A stretch of DNA of 64,000 nucleotides from Fructobacillus apis (GTDB taxonomy: Bacteria > Bacillota > Bacilli > Lactobacillales > Lactobacillaceae): contig NZ_JAMWYK010000006.1 of NCBI RefSeq assembly GCF_023893635.1, forward strand, positions 1 through 64,000, written 5' to 3'. Below the pieces are notes generated by a model. The model was not told the origin of the DNA. It made no database searches and saw only the letters and a program-made list of their open reading frames with translations. The position numbers were made by a program, and so were the translations under genes. Below, in pieces: positions 52,883-62,233 of this stretch. The number at the start of each line of letters is the position of its first letter. Within the stretch, counting starts at the first letter, position 1.

Positions 52883-53151
52883 TGGCTAAGAAATCAAAGA
52901 TTGCAAAGGCAAAGCAACGTGAAGTAATGGTTGCCAAGTACGCTGACAAGCGTGCTGCTTTGAAGGCTGCCGGTGACTACATCGGTTTGGCTGCCTTGCC
53001 AAAGGACTCATCACCTGTACGTGTTCACAACCGTGACCGCATCGATGGACGTCCACACGGTTACATGCGTGAATTCGGAATGTCACGTTTGAACTTCCGC
53101 CAATTAGCACACAAGGGTCAGATTCCTGGTGTTCGTAAGGCTTCTTGGTAA
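52882..53151 (+). CDS. rpsN: 30S ribosomal protein S14 (zinc-free, 89 residues)
   Basis: The 89-residue long form of S14, without the CxxC zinc motif. The C-terminal half [21 protein letters not shown] and the end GVRKASW are diagnostic. It overlaps rpmG by one base. In many firmicutes the C-minus S14/L33 genes replace zinc-containing copies when zinc is scarce; whether C-plus copies exist here cannot be seen. Confidence 0.96.
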   Translation: MAKKSKIAKAKQREVMVAKYADKRAALKAAGDYIGLAALPKDSSPVRVHNRDRIDGRPHGYMREFGMSRLNFRQLAHKGQIPGVRKASW

Positions 53152-53163
53152 AAAGAATCAACA

Positions 53164-53188
53164 AACCACAGCCTTGCTGTGGTTTTTT
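53164..53188 (+). terminator. Intrinsic terminator of rpmG-rpsN
   Basis: AACCACAG pairs with CTGTGGTT around CCTTG, followed by a T-run. Confidence 0.9.
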
Positions 53189-53252
53189 CTTTGTCTACCT
53201 TGCTTTTTGAATGGAAATCAACTACTATAAAGGTAAGTTAATTTACAGTCGT

Positions 53253-53291
53253 AAATGAGCGGGTCAGGGAGATTTGACCGGCTCATTTTTT
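53253..53291 (+). terminator. Leader terminator (candidate attenuator) of the rimP-nusA operon
   Basis: AATGAGCGGGTCA pairs with TGACCGGCTCATT (one G-G mismatch) and runs straight into TTTTTT, 27 nt before the rimP ATG. A TACTAT/TATAAA box lies about 25 nt upstream, so the hairpin sits in the transcribed leader of the operon and not at a gene end. In Bacillus subtilis the equivalent leader has a NusA-dependent terminator used for autoregulation. Confidence 0.75.
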
Positions 53292-53317
53292 ATGACTTTG
53301 ATAGATAAGGAGCGGCG

Positions 53318-53794
53318 ATGGTACAAGCAAAGAATCAAGCGCTACTAGACATTGTCCAACCGATTATTGAGGATCAAAACCTGCTGTTGTGGGACTTGGT
53401 CATCAAGAAGGTTGCCGGCAAAAAGACAGTAGAAATCTTAGTTGATTTACCAAATCATAACAACATCTCAATGACTCAAATTACCACCTTTACGCAGGCG
53501 GTAAACGAGGCCTTGGACGAAGCAGAAGTAGACCCGGTTCCAGGTGAGTACATGCTAGACATTGCATCACCAGGTTGGGATCGTTCACTTTCTGAACCCT
53601 GGCACTTTGCTTGGGCAAAGGAAGCAGACGAACAAATTTCAATTGCTTTGTTTGCTGCTAAGGATGGTCAAAAGAAATGGACAGGTGCCATTTCTTCATT
53701 AGATGATGATGGTCTTTCTTTGGAAGTTGATGGAGAAGAAAAGCGCTTTAACTTTGACGAAATTGCCAAAGCCGTTGTTTCAATCCAATTTTGA
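53318..53794 (+). CDS. rimP: Ribosome maturation factor RimP
   Basis: A 158-residue protein needed for 30S subunit assembly. The N-terminal alpha/beta domain carries LWDLVIKKVAGKKTVEILVD and the hinge region EYMLDIASPGWDRSL, followed by an SH3-like C-terminal domain. TAAGGAG precedes the ATG. It opens the rimP-nusA-ylxR-ylxQ-infB-rbfA operon. Its codon choice is more A+T-rich than that of neighbouring genes. Confidence 0.94.
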   Translation: MVQAKNQALLDIVQPIIEDQNLLLWDLVIKKVAGKKTVEILVDLPNHNNISMTQITTFTQAVNEALDEAEVDPVPGEYMLDIASPGWDRSLSEPWHFAWAKEADEQISIALFAAKDGQKKWTGAISSLDDDGLSLEVDGEEKRFNFDEIAKAVVSIQF

Positions 53795-53818
53795 TGGTTT
53801 AAAAGTGGAGTTATAGAT

Positions 53819-54994
53819 ATGAGTAAAGAATTAGTAATGGCCTTGGATGCCTTGGAACAAGAACGAGGCATCGACCGTGAAGTCGTTGTTGAAGCTTTGG
53901 AAAACGCCTTGAAGGCGGCTTACAAGAAGCAATACAACGCGAACCAAAACGTCGAAGCAACCTTCGACGACAAGAAGGGTAAGATGACCATCAAGCAGGT
54001 CAAGACGGTTGTCTTGGACGAAGACTTGTTGGACCCTGACACTGAAATCTCTTTGACGGAAGCTTTGGAAATCAACAAGGCTTACGAAGCGGGTGATGAA
54101 ATCCGTTTCGACGTAACGCCAAAGGACTTCGGTCGTATGGCCGCACAAGCTGCTAAGCAAGTTATCGTACAAAAGATGCGTGAAGCAACGCGTCAGGCTG
54201 TCTACGAACGTTACAAGGACTACGAAGGGGAAATCATCTCCGGAGAAGTTGAACGTCAAGACACGCGTTTCTTGTACGTGATGCTTCCTGGTAAGCAAGA
54301 AGCCGTGATGACGGCCGGTGATCAAATGCCAACGGAACACTACCGCATGCGTGACCGCATCAAGGTATTGGTTTCAAAGGTTGATGATTCCTTGAAGGGA
54401 CCACAAATCTTTGTTTCACGTACGGCACCTGGTTTGGTTAAGCGTTTGTTCGAGCAAGAAGTACCTGAAGTGTACGATGGAACGGTTGAAATCGTTTCCG
54501 TTGCTCGTGAAGCGGGTGACCGTTCAAAGATTGCCGTTTACACGCACGACGAAGACTTGGATCCAGTTGGAGCCTTGGTTGGTCAGCGTGGGGCACGTGT
54601 TCAAGCCGTTGTCACTGAATTGGGTGGCGAACACATGGACATCGTGGAATGGGTTGAAGACGAAGCGCAATACATTGCAAACGCCTTGAATCCAGCTGAA
54701 GTAACGGACGTTATCTTTGATCCTGAAAACGATCAAGCCGTCACGGTAATTGTTCCTGACGACCAATTGTCATTGGCCATTGGTAAGAAGGGACAAAACG
54801 CCCGCTTGGCTGCTCGTTTGACGGGTGTCAAGATTGACATCAAGCCTGAATCAGAAGCCGCTGACTTGGCCGTTGCCATGGACGAAGCAGCAGACGATTC
54901 ATTTGATGACGCCGCTGATGAAGCCGTTGACACTGATGTAGATGCTGGTGTTGATGCATTGGCTGAAGACGATAGCGAAAATCCTGAAATCTAA
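53819..54994 (+). CDS. nusA: Transcription termination/antitermination factor NusA
   Basis: A 391-residue RNA polymerase-binding factor. The N-terminal domain has [17 protein letters not shown]. The S1 domain ([12 protein letters not shown]) begins near residue 138. Two KH domains follow ([15 protein letters not shown] near 257; [18 protein letters not shown] near 325). The C-terminal 50 residues are very acidic ([17 protein letters not shown]). It may feed back on the hairpin in its own operon leader. Confidence 0.96.
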   Translation: MSKELVMALDALEQERGIDREVVVEALENALKAAYKKQYNANQNVEATFDDKKGKMTIKQVKTVVLDEDLLDPDTEISLTEALEINKAYEAGDEIRFDVTPKDFGRMAAQAAKQVIVQKMREATRQAVYERYKDYEGEIISGEVERQDTRFLYVMLPGKQEAVMTAGDQMPTEHYRMRDRIKVLVSKVDDSLKGPQIFVSRTAPGLVKRLFEQEVPEVYDGTVEIVSVAREAGDRSKIAVYTHDEDLDPVGALVGQRGARVQAVVTELGGEHMDIVEWVEDEAQYIANALNPAEVTDVIFDPENDQAVTVIVPDDQLSLAIGKKGQNARLAARLTGVKIDIKPESEAADLAVAMDEAADDSFDDAADEAVDTDVDAGVDALAEDDSENPEI

Positions 54995-55012
54995 TTTCGA
55001 GGAGGTTCTTCG

Positions 55013-55315
55013 ATGAAAACACGGAAGATTCCGTTAAGAAAAGACATTGTTTCGGGCGAGATGTTCCCGAAGCAAGACCTTGTCCGGGTGGTGAAGAATA
55101 AAGAAGGCGAAGTCTTCTTGGATCCAACCGGTAAGAAAAACGGTCGCGGTGCTTACATTGCGCTAGACCGCAAGACGGCTGAAGCGGCCAAAGCAAAGAA
55201 AGTCTTTGAACGTGCCTTTTCACAGGCAATCGAACCGGCTTTCTATGATGAACTTTACGCTTACGTCGATCATCAACAAGCCCGAAAAGAGCTCTTTGAA
55301 AATGACGATGAATAA
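55013..55315 (+). CDS. ylxR: YlxR-family RNA-binding protein
   Basis: A 100-residue small basic protein, with PKQDLVRVVKNKEGEVFLD and GRGAYIALD typical of YlxR (RnpM). The family is linked to RNase P modulation and nucleic-acid binding. CGAGGAGGT precedes the ATG. Its end overlaps the start of the next gene. Confidence 0.92.
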   Translation: MKTRKIPLRKDIVSGEMFPKQDLVRVVKNKEGEVFLDPTGKKNGRGAYIALDRKTAEAAKAKKVFERAFSQAIEPAFYDELYAYVDHQQARKELFENDDE

Positions 55316-55616
55316 GTTGATGCAGACTTTGGGTCTCGCCCGTCGTGCTAACAAAGTCGTCTTAGGATCAGGCCCAACGATGAAGGCCATCCAAAATCAA
55401 AGTGCTCGAATCGTCTTTTTCCCAAAAGATGGTGGGGCTAGCCAGTATAAGAAGTTTTCAGATAAGTGTGCTTTCTATAAAGTGACTTTTTCAGATGCTT
55501 TGACCAGAGAGGAACTGGTTTCATCCATCGGGATGAACCGGTCGGTCCTAGCAATCGAAGACGCTGGTTTTTCAAAAAAAATCAAAGAAATACTTGAAGA
55601 AAAGGAGCGGAACTAA
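55302..55616 (+). CDS. ylxQ: YlxQ, L7Ae-family RNA-binding protein
   Basis: A 104-residue L7Ae/L30e-fold protein. LGLARRANKVVLGSGPTMKAIQ near residue 9 and SALTREEL-like DALTREELVSSIG near 68 fit the family. Starts at 55302 or 55308 are both possible; both overlap ylxR, which suggests coupling. The stop abuts the infB ATG. These proteins bind kink-turn RNA in some species; the target here is unknown. Confidence 0.88.
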   Translation: MTMNKLMQTLGLARRANKVVLGSGPTMKAIQNQSARIVFFPKDGGASQYKKFSDKCAFYKVTFSDALTREELVSSIGMNRSVLAIEDAGFSKKIKEILEEKERN

Positions 55617-58073
55617 ATGGCAGAAGAAAAGAAATTCTCTGGATCAAACCGTAAGACCCGCAAGATGGCAGTGCCAGAACGAAAGGAACTTCCAGCTTCC
55701 CAACGTCGTCACGCCGCTAAATTGTCAGAGGGAGCGGCTAAGCCAGCTGGTCCAGCACGTCCAAAGTCAAACGGACCACGAAACGAAGGAAACGGACAAC
55801 GTCCAACTTCCCGTAACGGACAAAACGGTGGACCTCGTGGAGGTCAAGGTGGCTCACGTCGCCCACAAAACAACCGTTCAAACCAGTCTTCTGGACGCCC
55901 AATGGTGCGCGAAAAGAAGTCTTGGTCAACGAAGCCTCGTGAAGGACAAGTTAACTATTCAGCAAAGAAGGATGATTCTTTGAAGGAATACGTGGCTCAA
56001 AACAACAAGGCCAAGCAAGAAGCTCAAAAGCAAGCTGAAAAGAAGGCGGCGAAGCCAGCCGCAAAGAAGCCTGCTGCTAAGCCAGCCGAAGCAGCAAAGC
56101 CAGCTAACGGTGGTGGACGCTTCGGTGGTTCACTTGCTTCAGGAAACAACTCCGCCCGTAACAACACGCGTAAGCGCAACACGAACGGAACGGGACAACA
56201 AACGCCTCGTCGTAACGACAAGCCACACGGTTCAAAGAAGGCGCGTCGTATCGCTGCTAAGCAGCAACCAAAGAAGCAACCAACGGTTCGTAAGGAACAG
56301 CCATTGCCAGAAGTGCTTGAATACAAGGTCGGCATGAACGTGCAGGACTTGGCAAAGCTCTTGCACCGTGACGCTTCTGAAATCATCAAGAAGTTGTTCT
56401 TGCTTGGAATTGTGACGAACCAAAACCAGTCATTGGATGAAGATACTATCGAAATCCTTGCAGCTGATTACGGTATCGACGCCAAGCAAAAGGAAGAAGA
56501 AGACTTGGCCGACATCGACCGCTTCTTCGACGATGAAACGGTTAACGAAGAAGCCCTCGAACCACGTGCTCCCGTTGTAACGATCATGGGACACGTTGAT
56601 CACGGTAAGACGACGTTGTTGGATTACTTGCGTAAGACAAACGTTACCGAAGGTGAAGCTGGTGGAATCACGCAGCACATCGGTGCCTACCAAGCACGCT
56701 TGGACGGTCGTTTGATTACCTTCTTGGATACCCCTGGTCACGCGGCCTTCTCTGAAATGCGTGCCCGTGGTGCCAACGTAACGGACATCACTGTTTTGGT
56801 TGTTGCCGCAGATGACGGTGTGCAACCACAGACGATTGAAGCCATTAACCACGCCAAGTCAGCTGGTACGCCAGTGATCGTGGCCGTGAACAAGATTGAT
56901 AAGGAAGGGGCGAACCCTGACCAAGTCATGAACCAATTGATGGCTTACGACCTTGTGCCTGAAGAATACGGTGGATCAACGATCTTCGTTAAGATTTCCG
57001 CTAAGCAAGGACAAAACATCGACCAATTGCTTGAAATGATCTTGCTTGAAGCCGACGTTTTGGAATTGAAGGCTGACCCAACACAACCAGGACGTGGTTC
57101 TGTTATCGAAGCCCGTTTGGACAAGGGTCGTGGACCTGTTTCAACTGTTTTGGTTCAACAAGGAACGCTCCGCATCGGAGACCCTGTCGTTGTTGGAAAC
57201 ACGTATGGACGTATCCGTACGATGCAAAACGAAAAGGGTGAAGACCTGAAGGAAGCCAAGCCAGCAACGCCTGTTCAAATCACTGGTTTGAACGCCGTGC
57301 CATCTGCTGGTGACCGTTTCGTTGTCATGCAAGACGAAAAGTCCGCCCGTGCCGCTGGTGAAGAACGTGAAAAGCGTGCCCGCGAAGAAGTTCGCAACGC
57401 TGGTTCCGTTGTTACCTTGGACACGTTGTTTGACACGATGTCTGAAAAGGCCATGAAGAAGGTCCCTGTTATCGTGAAGGCCGACGTTCAAGGTTCTGTT
57501 GAAGCCTTGGCTGGTTCATTGAAGAAGATTGATGTTGAAGGTGTTAAGGTTGACGTTGTTCACGCCGCCGTTGGTGCCATCAACGAATCTGACGTTTCAT
57601 TGGCCGGTGCTTCTGGTGCCATCATCATCGGATTTAACGTGCGTCCTACGCCGTTTGCAAAGAACCAAGCACAAGCTGACAAGATTGACATGCGTTTCTA
57701 CTCTGTTATCTATGACGCCATCGATGACGTGACGGACGCAATGCACGGTCAACTTGAACCTGTCTACGAAGAAAAGGTTATCGGTACAATCGTTGTTAAG
57801 GAACTCTTCAAGTTCTCTAAGGTTGGAACGATTGCCGGTGCCACGGTTGAAGAAGGTAAGATTACGAAGGACTCTAAGGTTCGTATCGTCCGTAACGGAA
57901 CGGTTATCTTTGATGGTCCATTGGCTTCCCTCCAACGTGGTAAGGATGCCGTAAACGAAGTAAAGTTCGGTTACGACTTCGGATTCACGGTGAACAAGTT
58001 TAACGATATTCAACCAGGTGATGATGTGGAAGCATACATCATGGAAGAAGTTAAGCGTAACAAGAAGAAGTAA
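55617..58073 (+). CDS. infB: Translation initiation factor IF-2
   Basis: An 818-residue GTPase that places fMet-tRNA on the 30S subunit. The first 225 residues are low-complexity (Lys, Ala, Asn, Gly, Arg), followed by the IF2_N domain ([20 protein letters not shown]). The G domain has [15 protein letters not shown] near residue 327, DTPGHAAF, and NKIDKEG, then domains II-IV. It starts directly at the ylxQ stop. It is in the nusA operon. Confidence 0.97.
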   Translation: MAEEKKFSGSNRKTRKMAVPERKELPASQRRHAAKLSEGAAKPAGPARPKSNGPRNEGNGQRPTSRNGQNGGPRGGQGGSRRPQNNRSNQSSGRPMVREKKSWSTKPREGQVNYSAKKDDSLKEYVAQNNKAKQEAQKQAEKKAAKPAAKKPAAKPAEAAKPANGGGRFGGSLASGNNSARNNTRKRNTNGTGQQTPRRNDKPHGSKKARRIAAKQQPKKQPTVRKEQPLPEVLEYKVGMNVQDLAKLLHRDASEIIKKLFLLGIVTNQNQSLDEDTIEILAADYGIDAKQKEEEDLADIDRFFDDETVNEEALEPRAPVVTIMGHVDHGKTTLLDYLRKTNVTEGEAGGITQHIGAYQARLDGRLITFLDTPGHAAFSEMRARGANVTDITVLVVAADDGVQPQTIEAINHAKSAGTPVIVAVNKIDKEGANPDQVMNQLMAYDLVPEEYGGSTIFVKISAKQGQNIDQLLEMILLEADVLELKADPTQPGRGSVIEARLDKGRGPVSTVLVQQGTLRIGDPVVVGNTYGRIRTMQNEKGEDLKEAKPATPVQITGLNAVPSAGDRFVVMQDEKSARAAGEEREKRAREEVRNAGSVVTLDTLFDTMSEKAMKKVPVIVKADVQGSVEALAGSLKKIDVEGVKVDVVHAAVGAINESDVSLAGASGAIIIGFNVRPTPFAKNQAQADKIDMRFYSVIYDAIDDVTDAMHGQLEPVYEEKVIGTIVVKELFKFSKVGTIAGATVEEGKITKDSKVRIVRNGTVIFDGPLASLQRGKDAVNEVKFGYDFGFTVNKFNDIQPGDDVEAYIMEEVKRNKKK

Positions 58074-58097
58074 AACGAAACGTTTTAGGAGGCGGAT

Positions 58098-58457
58098 ATG
58101 GCAAATGCACAACGCGCTGGGCGCTTAGCTCAGGAAATCCAAAAAGACGTAACAGATTTGATTTTGAAGCGAGTAAACGATCCTCGCGTGCAAGACGTGA
58201 CGGTGACGTCCGTCGATGTGACGGGTGATCTTCAAATCGCTACGATTTACTACTCAATTCTTTCGGACCTTGCGTCTGATCGGAAGAAGGCCCAAGCAGG
58301 CCTCGAGGCAGCAACGGGCTTGATTCGTCGCGAACTCGGTGCTCGCTTGACCGTCTATAAGATTCCAGAATTGCACTTCTCATTGGATAACTCAATCCAG
58401 TACGGTGACCACATCGAAGCACTGATTCGTCAACTTCACCAAAAAGAAGGCAAGTAA
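58098..58457 (+). CDS. rbfA: Ribosome-binding factor A
   Basis: A 119-residue KH-fold protein for 16S rRNA processing and 30S maturation under cold. QRAGRLAQEIQKDVTDLI at the start and ELHFSLDNSIQYGDHIEALI at the end are diagnostic. AGGAGGCGG precedes the ATG. It is the last gene of the nusA-infB operon. Confidence 0.95.
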   Translation: MANAQRAGRLAQEIQKDVTDLILKRVNDPRVQDVTVTSVDVTGDLQIATIYYSILSDLASDRKKAQAGLEAATGLIRRELGARLTVYKIPELHFSLDNSIQYGDHIEALIRQLHQKEGK

Positions 58458-58465
58458 TTTTTAAA

Positions 58466-58493
58466 AGAGTCCCTGTTGGGGGCTCTTTTTTTT
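58466..58493 (+). terminator. Intrinsic terminator of the nusA-infB operon
   Basis: AGAGTCCC pairs with GGGGCTCT, followed by eight T. A second hairpin, GAGCCCC-TTTC-GGGGCTC (58502-58519), follows with only a short T stretch. Confidence 0.88.
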
Positions 58494-58644
58494 ATGAAAA
58501 CGAGCCCCTTTCGGGGCTCTTCGAAGTCCGTATATTTAAGTTCTTCTCACTTTACTCATTTTTCTTTCATAAGACTGTTTTAATCCTCGCTGATTTGAGG
58601 TAGACTATAGACAATTCAAAAAGAAAGCAAAAAGAGGTGTTCTC

Positions 58645-59835
58645 ATGAAAGCAAAACAACCAACCTTAAATCCAGAAATCACAGCGATTCCAGCCGACAA
58701 GATTTTGGGCTTTCAAGCGAGCTTGCAGGGCATCGACGATTTGCTTTATTTGACGTTCGGGGAACCCGGCTTTGATACGCCGGACGTGGTGAAGGAAGCG
58801 ACCATCCAAGGAATTAAGGATAACCATTCCCACTATGGTAATTCCCAGGGAAATCCCGACTTGCGCCAGGCCGTCATTGACTACGTGGACAACCGATACG
58901 GTTTAACTGCCTATCCATCCGTTGACCAAGTACTCATCACCGCTGGGGTTTCAGAAGCGATGTACGTCATCTTCAAGACGTTACTCTCAGTGGGTGACGG
59001 TATCTTGGTGCCAGATCCAGCATACGGTTCTTACTTCTCCTCCATTGCCACGGCAAATGCGACGGCAATTCCAGTGGACACGTCGGTAGCCGATTTCAAG
59101 TTAACGCCGGCCTTGGTTCACGAAGCCGTCCAAAACGCGGACGTGCCCGTTAAGGCGGTTCTCTTTAACTATCCAAGCAACCCAACTGGTGTGACCTACA
59201 GTGAAGATGAGTTGAAAGCATTGGCCGAAGCCTTCAAGGAGGAGGGCATTTGGGTGATTTCCGATGAAATCTACTCTGAGTTGACCTATGGTAAGAAGCA
59301 CTATTCCGTTGGGCAAATCATGCCGGAACAAACCATTGTCGTGAACGGCTTGTCCAAGTCACACGCCATGACCGGTTACCGGGTCGGTTTCGTTTTGGCA
59401 CCCGATGAAGTGGCCGCACAACTGAAGAAGGTTCATGCTACGTTGATTTATTCCATTCCGACTTTTGTATACGACGGGGCTAAGGCAGCCTTAGAGATGC
59501 CAAAGGAAGATTTGCAGTACATGGTCGACAGCTATGAAAAGCGTCGCGACATCGCCTATGCGGGACTGTCAGACATGGGCTTTGACGTACTGTCACCGGA
59601 CGGGGCCTTCTACCTCTTTGCCCAGCTGCCAGACTTCATCGAAGAAGATGGCTGGACCTTTGCCGAGAAGTTGGCAAAGGACGGCGGTGTGGCCGTCATT
59701 CCGGGTGAAGCCTTCTCAAAGTTTGAAGGAGCTAAGAAGTACATTCGCGTATCTTACGCGGGTGACCAAGATCAGATTGAAAAGGGCTTGGGCCGCATGA
59801 AAGCATACATTGAAAAGCGCCGGGCAAACCGGTAA
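58645..59835 (+). CDS. Pyridoxal-phosphate aminotransferase, class I (PatA/AraT-like)
   Basis: A 396-residue fold-type I aminotransferase. The PLP lysine is in SKSHAMTGYRVGF near residue 238, the ring-stacking and phosphate residues in NYPSNPTGVTY, and the Asp-Tyr pair in WVISDEIYSEL. It resembles aromatic or N-acetyl-diaminopimelate aminotransferases of lactobacilli. The substrate cannot be fixed from sequence alone. AGAGGTG precedes the ATG. It is monocistronic with a terminator. Confidence 0.88.
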   Translation: MKAKQPTLNPEITAIPADKILGFQASLQGIDDLLYLTFGEPGFDTPDVVKEATIQGIKDNHSHYGNSQGNPDLRQAVIDYVDNRYGLTAYPSVDQVLITAGVSEAMYVIFKTLLSVGDGILVPDPAYGSYFSSIATANATAIPVDTSVADFKLTPALVHEAVQNADVPVKAVLFNYPSNPTGVTYSEDELKALAEAFKEEGIWVISDEIYSELTYGKKHYSVGQIMPEQTIVVNGLSKSHAMTGYRVGFVLAPDEVAAQLKKVHATLIYSIPTFVYDGAKAALEMPKEDLQYMVDSYEKRRDIAYAGLSDMGFDVLSPDGAFYLFAQLPDFIEEDGWTFAEKLAKDGGVAVIPGEAFSKFEGAKKYIRVSYAGDQDQIEKGLGRMKAYIEKRRANR

Positions 59836-59839
59836 AATA

Positions 59840-59877
59840 AAAGCCGACGATTTCACTTTGAATGACCGGCTTTTTTT
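59840..59877 (+). terminator. Terminator after the aminotransferase
   Basis: AAGCCG pairs with CGGCTT across a long loop, followed by seven T, just after the stop codon and right before truB. Confidence 0.65.
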
Positions 59878-59898
59878 GCTGGGATGGAGATGAACAGC

Positions 59899-60813
59899 AT
59901 GGCCAAGCAAACGAGCAATTTAACAGGATTACTGGTGGTGAACAAGCCGAAGGGCATGACGTCCTTTGGCGTGGTGGCCCGCTTGCGCCGAATTTCGGGC
60001 CAGAAGAAGATTGGACACGCGGGCACGTTGGATCCAAACGTGGACGGTGTGCTGGTGGTGGCACTGGGAAAGGCGACGAAGCTGATTGATCTGCTCCAGA
60101 CGGTGCCAAAGACTTACCAGGGAACGGTGACGTTCGGGTACGCGACGGAAAGTCAGGATTCCGATGGGGCCGTAGTCGAGGAGAAGCCCTTAGTTAAAGA
60201 CCTTGACCCCGTCGCCTTGAAGGCCGCCTTCAAGAGCCTCGAGGGCGATATCATTCAGATTCCGCCGATTTATTCAGCGGTCAAGGTCAACGGAAAACGC
60301 CTATACGAGTACGCTCGGGCCAACGAGCCAGTTGAACTCCCACAACGTGAGGCAACGATCTACGAGTTTGCGCCCACCTCTGCACTTGAGTGGCTACCGG
60401 ACCAACCTTACCAACGAATCGATTTCGACGCGGTGGTGTCAAAGGGGACTTACGTCCGTACGCTCGCCTATGATCTGGGCCAAAAAATGGGCTTGCCGGC
60501 AACGATGACGAAGTTAACGCGCACGGCCGGGTCTGGCTTTTCCATCGAACAAGCAACACCGCTCGATGAATTAATGGAGCTGGACGAAGCGGGTATCGCA
60601 GCAAAGCTGAAGCCAATCGCTGACGTGTTGCCATACGAGCGCAAGGACCTGACGGAAGAGGAGTTCACCTGGGTGAAGAACGGGCGTAAGATTAGCTCCT
60701 GGCCGAAGACGGAGCAGGGCTTCTACCAGCTCTACTTCGAGGACCAGCTCGTGGCGGTCTACCGCTACAACGAGGAGGAGGCGCTCTGGCGCTCTCGCTA
60801 CTTCTTCCTATAA
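59899..60813 (+). CDS. truB: tRNA pseudouridine-55 synthase TruB
   Basis: A 304-residue enzyme making pseudouridine 55 in the T-loop of tRNA. The catalytic Asp lies in GHAGTLDPNVDGVLVV near residue 40. VVNKPKGMTSFGVV at the start and KGTYVRTLAYDLG near 185 are conserved. The ATG at 59899 is preferred because GGAG lies 8-9 nt before it; the in-frame ATGs at 59884 and 59890 are before or inside that site. ribF follows 21 nt later. Confidence 0.95.
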   Translation: MAKQTSNLTGLLVVNKPKGMTSFGVVARLRRISGQKKIGHAGTLDPNVDGVLVVALGKATKLIDLLQTVPKTYQGTVTFGYATESQDSDGAVVEEKPLVKDLDPVALKAAFKSLEGDIIQIPPIYSAVKVNGKRLYEYARANEPVELPQREATIYEFAPTSALEWLPDQPYQRIDFDAVVSKGTYVRTLAYDLGQKMGLPATMTKLTRTAGSGFSIEQATPLDELMELDEAGIAAKLKPIADVLPYERKDLTEEEFTWVKNGRKISSWPKTEQGFYQLYFEDQLVAVYRYNEEEALWRSRYFFL

Positions 60814-60834
60814 AAGACGAGTATAATTGGGATT

Positions 60835-61893
60835 ATGACGGAATTGATTGATTTACACTATCCATTCGATGGTGACAATTTCATAGCCGAAGACCAGGTC
60901 ATCGCGATGGGCTACTTTGATGGCGTCCACAAGGGCCATCAGGCGGTGATTAAGGCGGCGAAGGCGAAGGCGGACGAATTGGGCCTGCCACTTTCGGTGC
61001 TCACATACACGCCCTATCCGGGGCTCGTGTTCGAAAAGAAGGCGCTTCCCTGGCGTGATTTGACGCCAATCGCTGAAAAAATCGCCCTGCTGAGCAATCT
61101 CGGTGTCGATCGCGTCTACCGACTCAATCTCACCTCGAAGCTCGCCGGGCTCAAGCCGACAGCCTTCGTGGACAACGTCCTCTTAGCCTTACACGCCAAG
61201 GCGGTGGTCGCTGGCTTTGACCACTATTATGGGCCAAGAGCAGAGCAGGCGGACATGGTCCACCTGCAAAAGTTTGCGCAGGGCCGCTTCGACGTCGTGA
61301 CGGTTGGTAAGCAGACCGTCGGCGAGATGGAAGCGGCAACCGCCGATGCCTCGAACGGCAATGCGGGCACTAACAGCTCAGCAACCACCGACGATGCGAC
61401 TTCAGCCGTCTCCACCGACTCATCGGTAGCAAAGCCCGACGCCAAAATTGCCTCCCGCACCATCCGTAATCAATTGGAAGAGGGAAACGTTCACGCCGCC
61501 AACGCAGCGCTCGGTCGCGTCCACCACACGACGGGAACGGTCGTGCACGGGGATGCACGCGGACGGACGCTCGGATATCCAACGATTAACATCTGGACGC
61601 CGGAACGTGAATTCCTCCCAGGGATTGGCGTCTACGCCGTGCGCGTGGAAGTCGCTGGACAGGAAGTGCTGGGGATGGCCTCCATCGGACGCAACATCAC
61701 CTTTGGTGAGGGGCGCCCCGTCACGGTCGAGATCAACCTCTTGGACTGGAACGAGATGATCTACGGTGAACCAGTTAAGGTCTACTGGGACGAACGCCTG
61801 CGCGGTGAAGTCGCCTTTGAATCGGTCGACGGTTTGATAAAACAACTTGAGCAGGACGAAGCCGAGACCCGAAATTACTTTAAGAAGGGCTAA
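60835..61893 (+). CDS. ribF: Bifunctional riboflavin kinase/FAD synthetase
   Basis: A 352-residue enzyme making FMN and then FAD. The N-terminal FAD synthetase has GYFDGVHKGHQAVI near residue 26 and FDHYYGPRAEQAD near 128, the latter differing from the common FGKGRxGD. The C-terminal kinase has GRTLGYPTINIW near residue 242 and VDGLIKQLEQDE at the end. Between them, residues about 162-203 form an extra Ala/Ser/Thr/Asp-rich linker (GNAGTNSSATTDDATSAVS) not usual for RibF. The protein is therefore about 35-40 residues longer than typical. The ribosome site is weak. It is co-transcribed with truB. Confidence 0.92.
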   Translation: MTELIDLHYPFDGDNFIAEDQVIAMGYFDGVHKGHQAVIKAAKAKADELGLPLSVLTYTPYPGLVFEKKALPWRDLTPIAEKIALLSNLGVDRVYRLNLTSKLAGLKPTAFVDNVLLALHAKAVVAGFDHYYGPRAEQADMVHLQKFAQGRFDVVTVGKQTVGEMEAATADASNGNAGTNSSATTDDATSAVSTDSSVAKPDAKIASRTIRNQLEEGNVHAANAALGRVHHTTGTVVHGDARGRTLGYPTINIWTPEREFLPGIGVYAVRVEVAGQEVLGMASIGRNITFGEGRPVTVEINLLDWNEMIYGEPVKVYWDERLRGEVAFESVDGLIKQLEQDEAETRNYFKKG

Positions 61894-61933
61894 GCGCCGT
61901 ACCGGTCTGGTCATTCAAAACAAAAAACGATTT

Positions 61934-61963
61934 AAAAAAAGCTGAGGAAACTCAGCTTTTTTT
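61934..61963 (+). terminator. Intrinsic terminator of truB-ribF
   Basis: A7-GCTGAG, loop GAAA, CTCAGC-T7: a perfect stem with a GNRA-type loop, 40 nt after the ribF stop. Confidence 0.93.
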
Positions 61964-62121
61964 GTTACAACCAAAATCGGTCGCAACAATAAACCCGGCT
62001 TTTTTTTATTTGCCCAAAGTGCTTTCCAAACAAAAAAATCGAGGAAAAACAAGAAATCCGGGCCGTTTCTGACTTTGACAAGCGCTTGAAAGCCTGACAA
62101 CCATGCCAGATTAAACGAAAA

Positions 62122-62148
62122 TTAGCACTCTGACAAAAAGAGTGCTAA
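62122..62148. promoter_or_regulatory. CIRCE operator 1 (perfect)
   Basis: TTAGCACTC, 9 nt, GAGTGCTAA: the exact consensus binding site of the HrcA heat-shock repressor, just upstream of the -35 box of hrcA. Confidence 0.98.
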
Positions 62149-62154
62149 AAGGGG

Positions 62155-62182
62155 TTGCATTCTCACCACAATTCGGTATAAT
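62155..62182 (+). promoter_or_regulatory. Promoter of the hrcA-grpE operon
   Basis: TTGCAT (62155-62160) and TATAAT (62177-62182), 16-nt spacer, lie between two CIRCE elements. Confidence 0.85.
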
Positions 62183-62187
62183 TTAAA

Positions 62188-62214
62188 TTAGCAGTTGAGG
62201 TAATCGAGTGCTAA
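62188..62214. promoter_or_regulatory. CIRCE operator 2 (7 of 9 in the left arm)
   Basis: TTAGCAGTT, 9 nt, GAGTGCTAA: the right arm is perfect, the left has two changes, and the spacer is exactly 9. It covers the region just after the -10 box and ends 20 nt before hrcA. Confidence 0.9.
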
Positions 62215-62233
62215 AGAAAGAAAAGAGGGTGTT

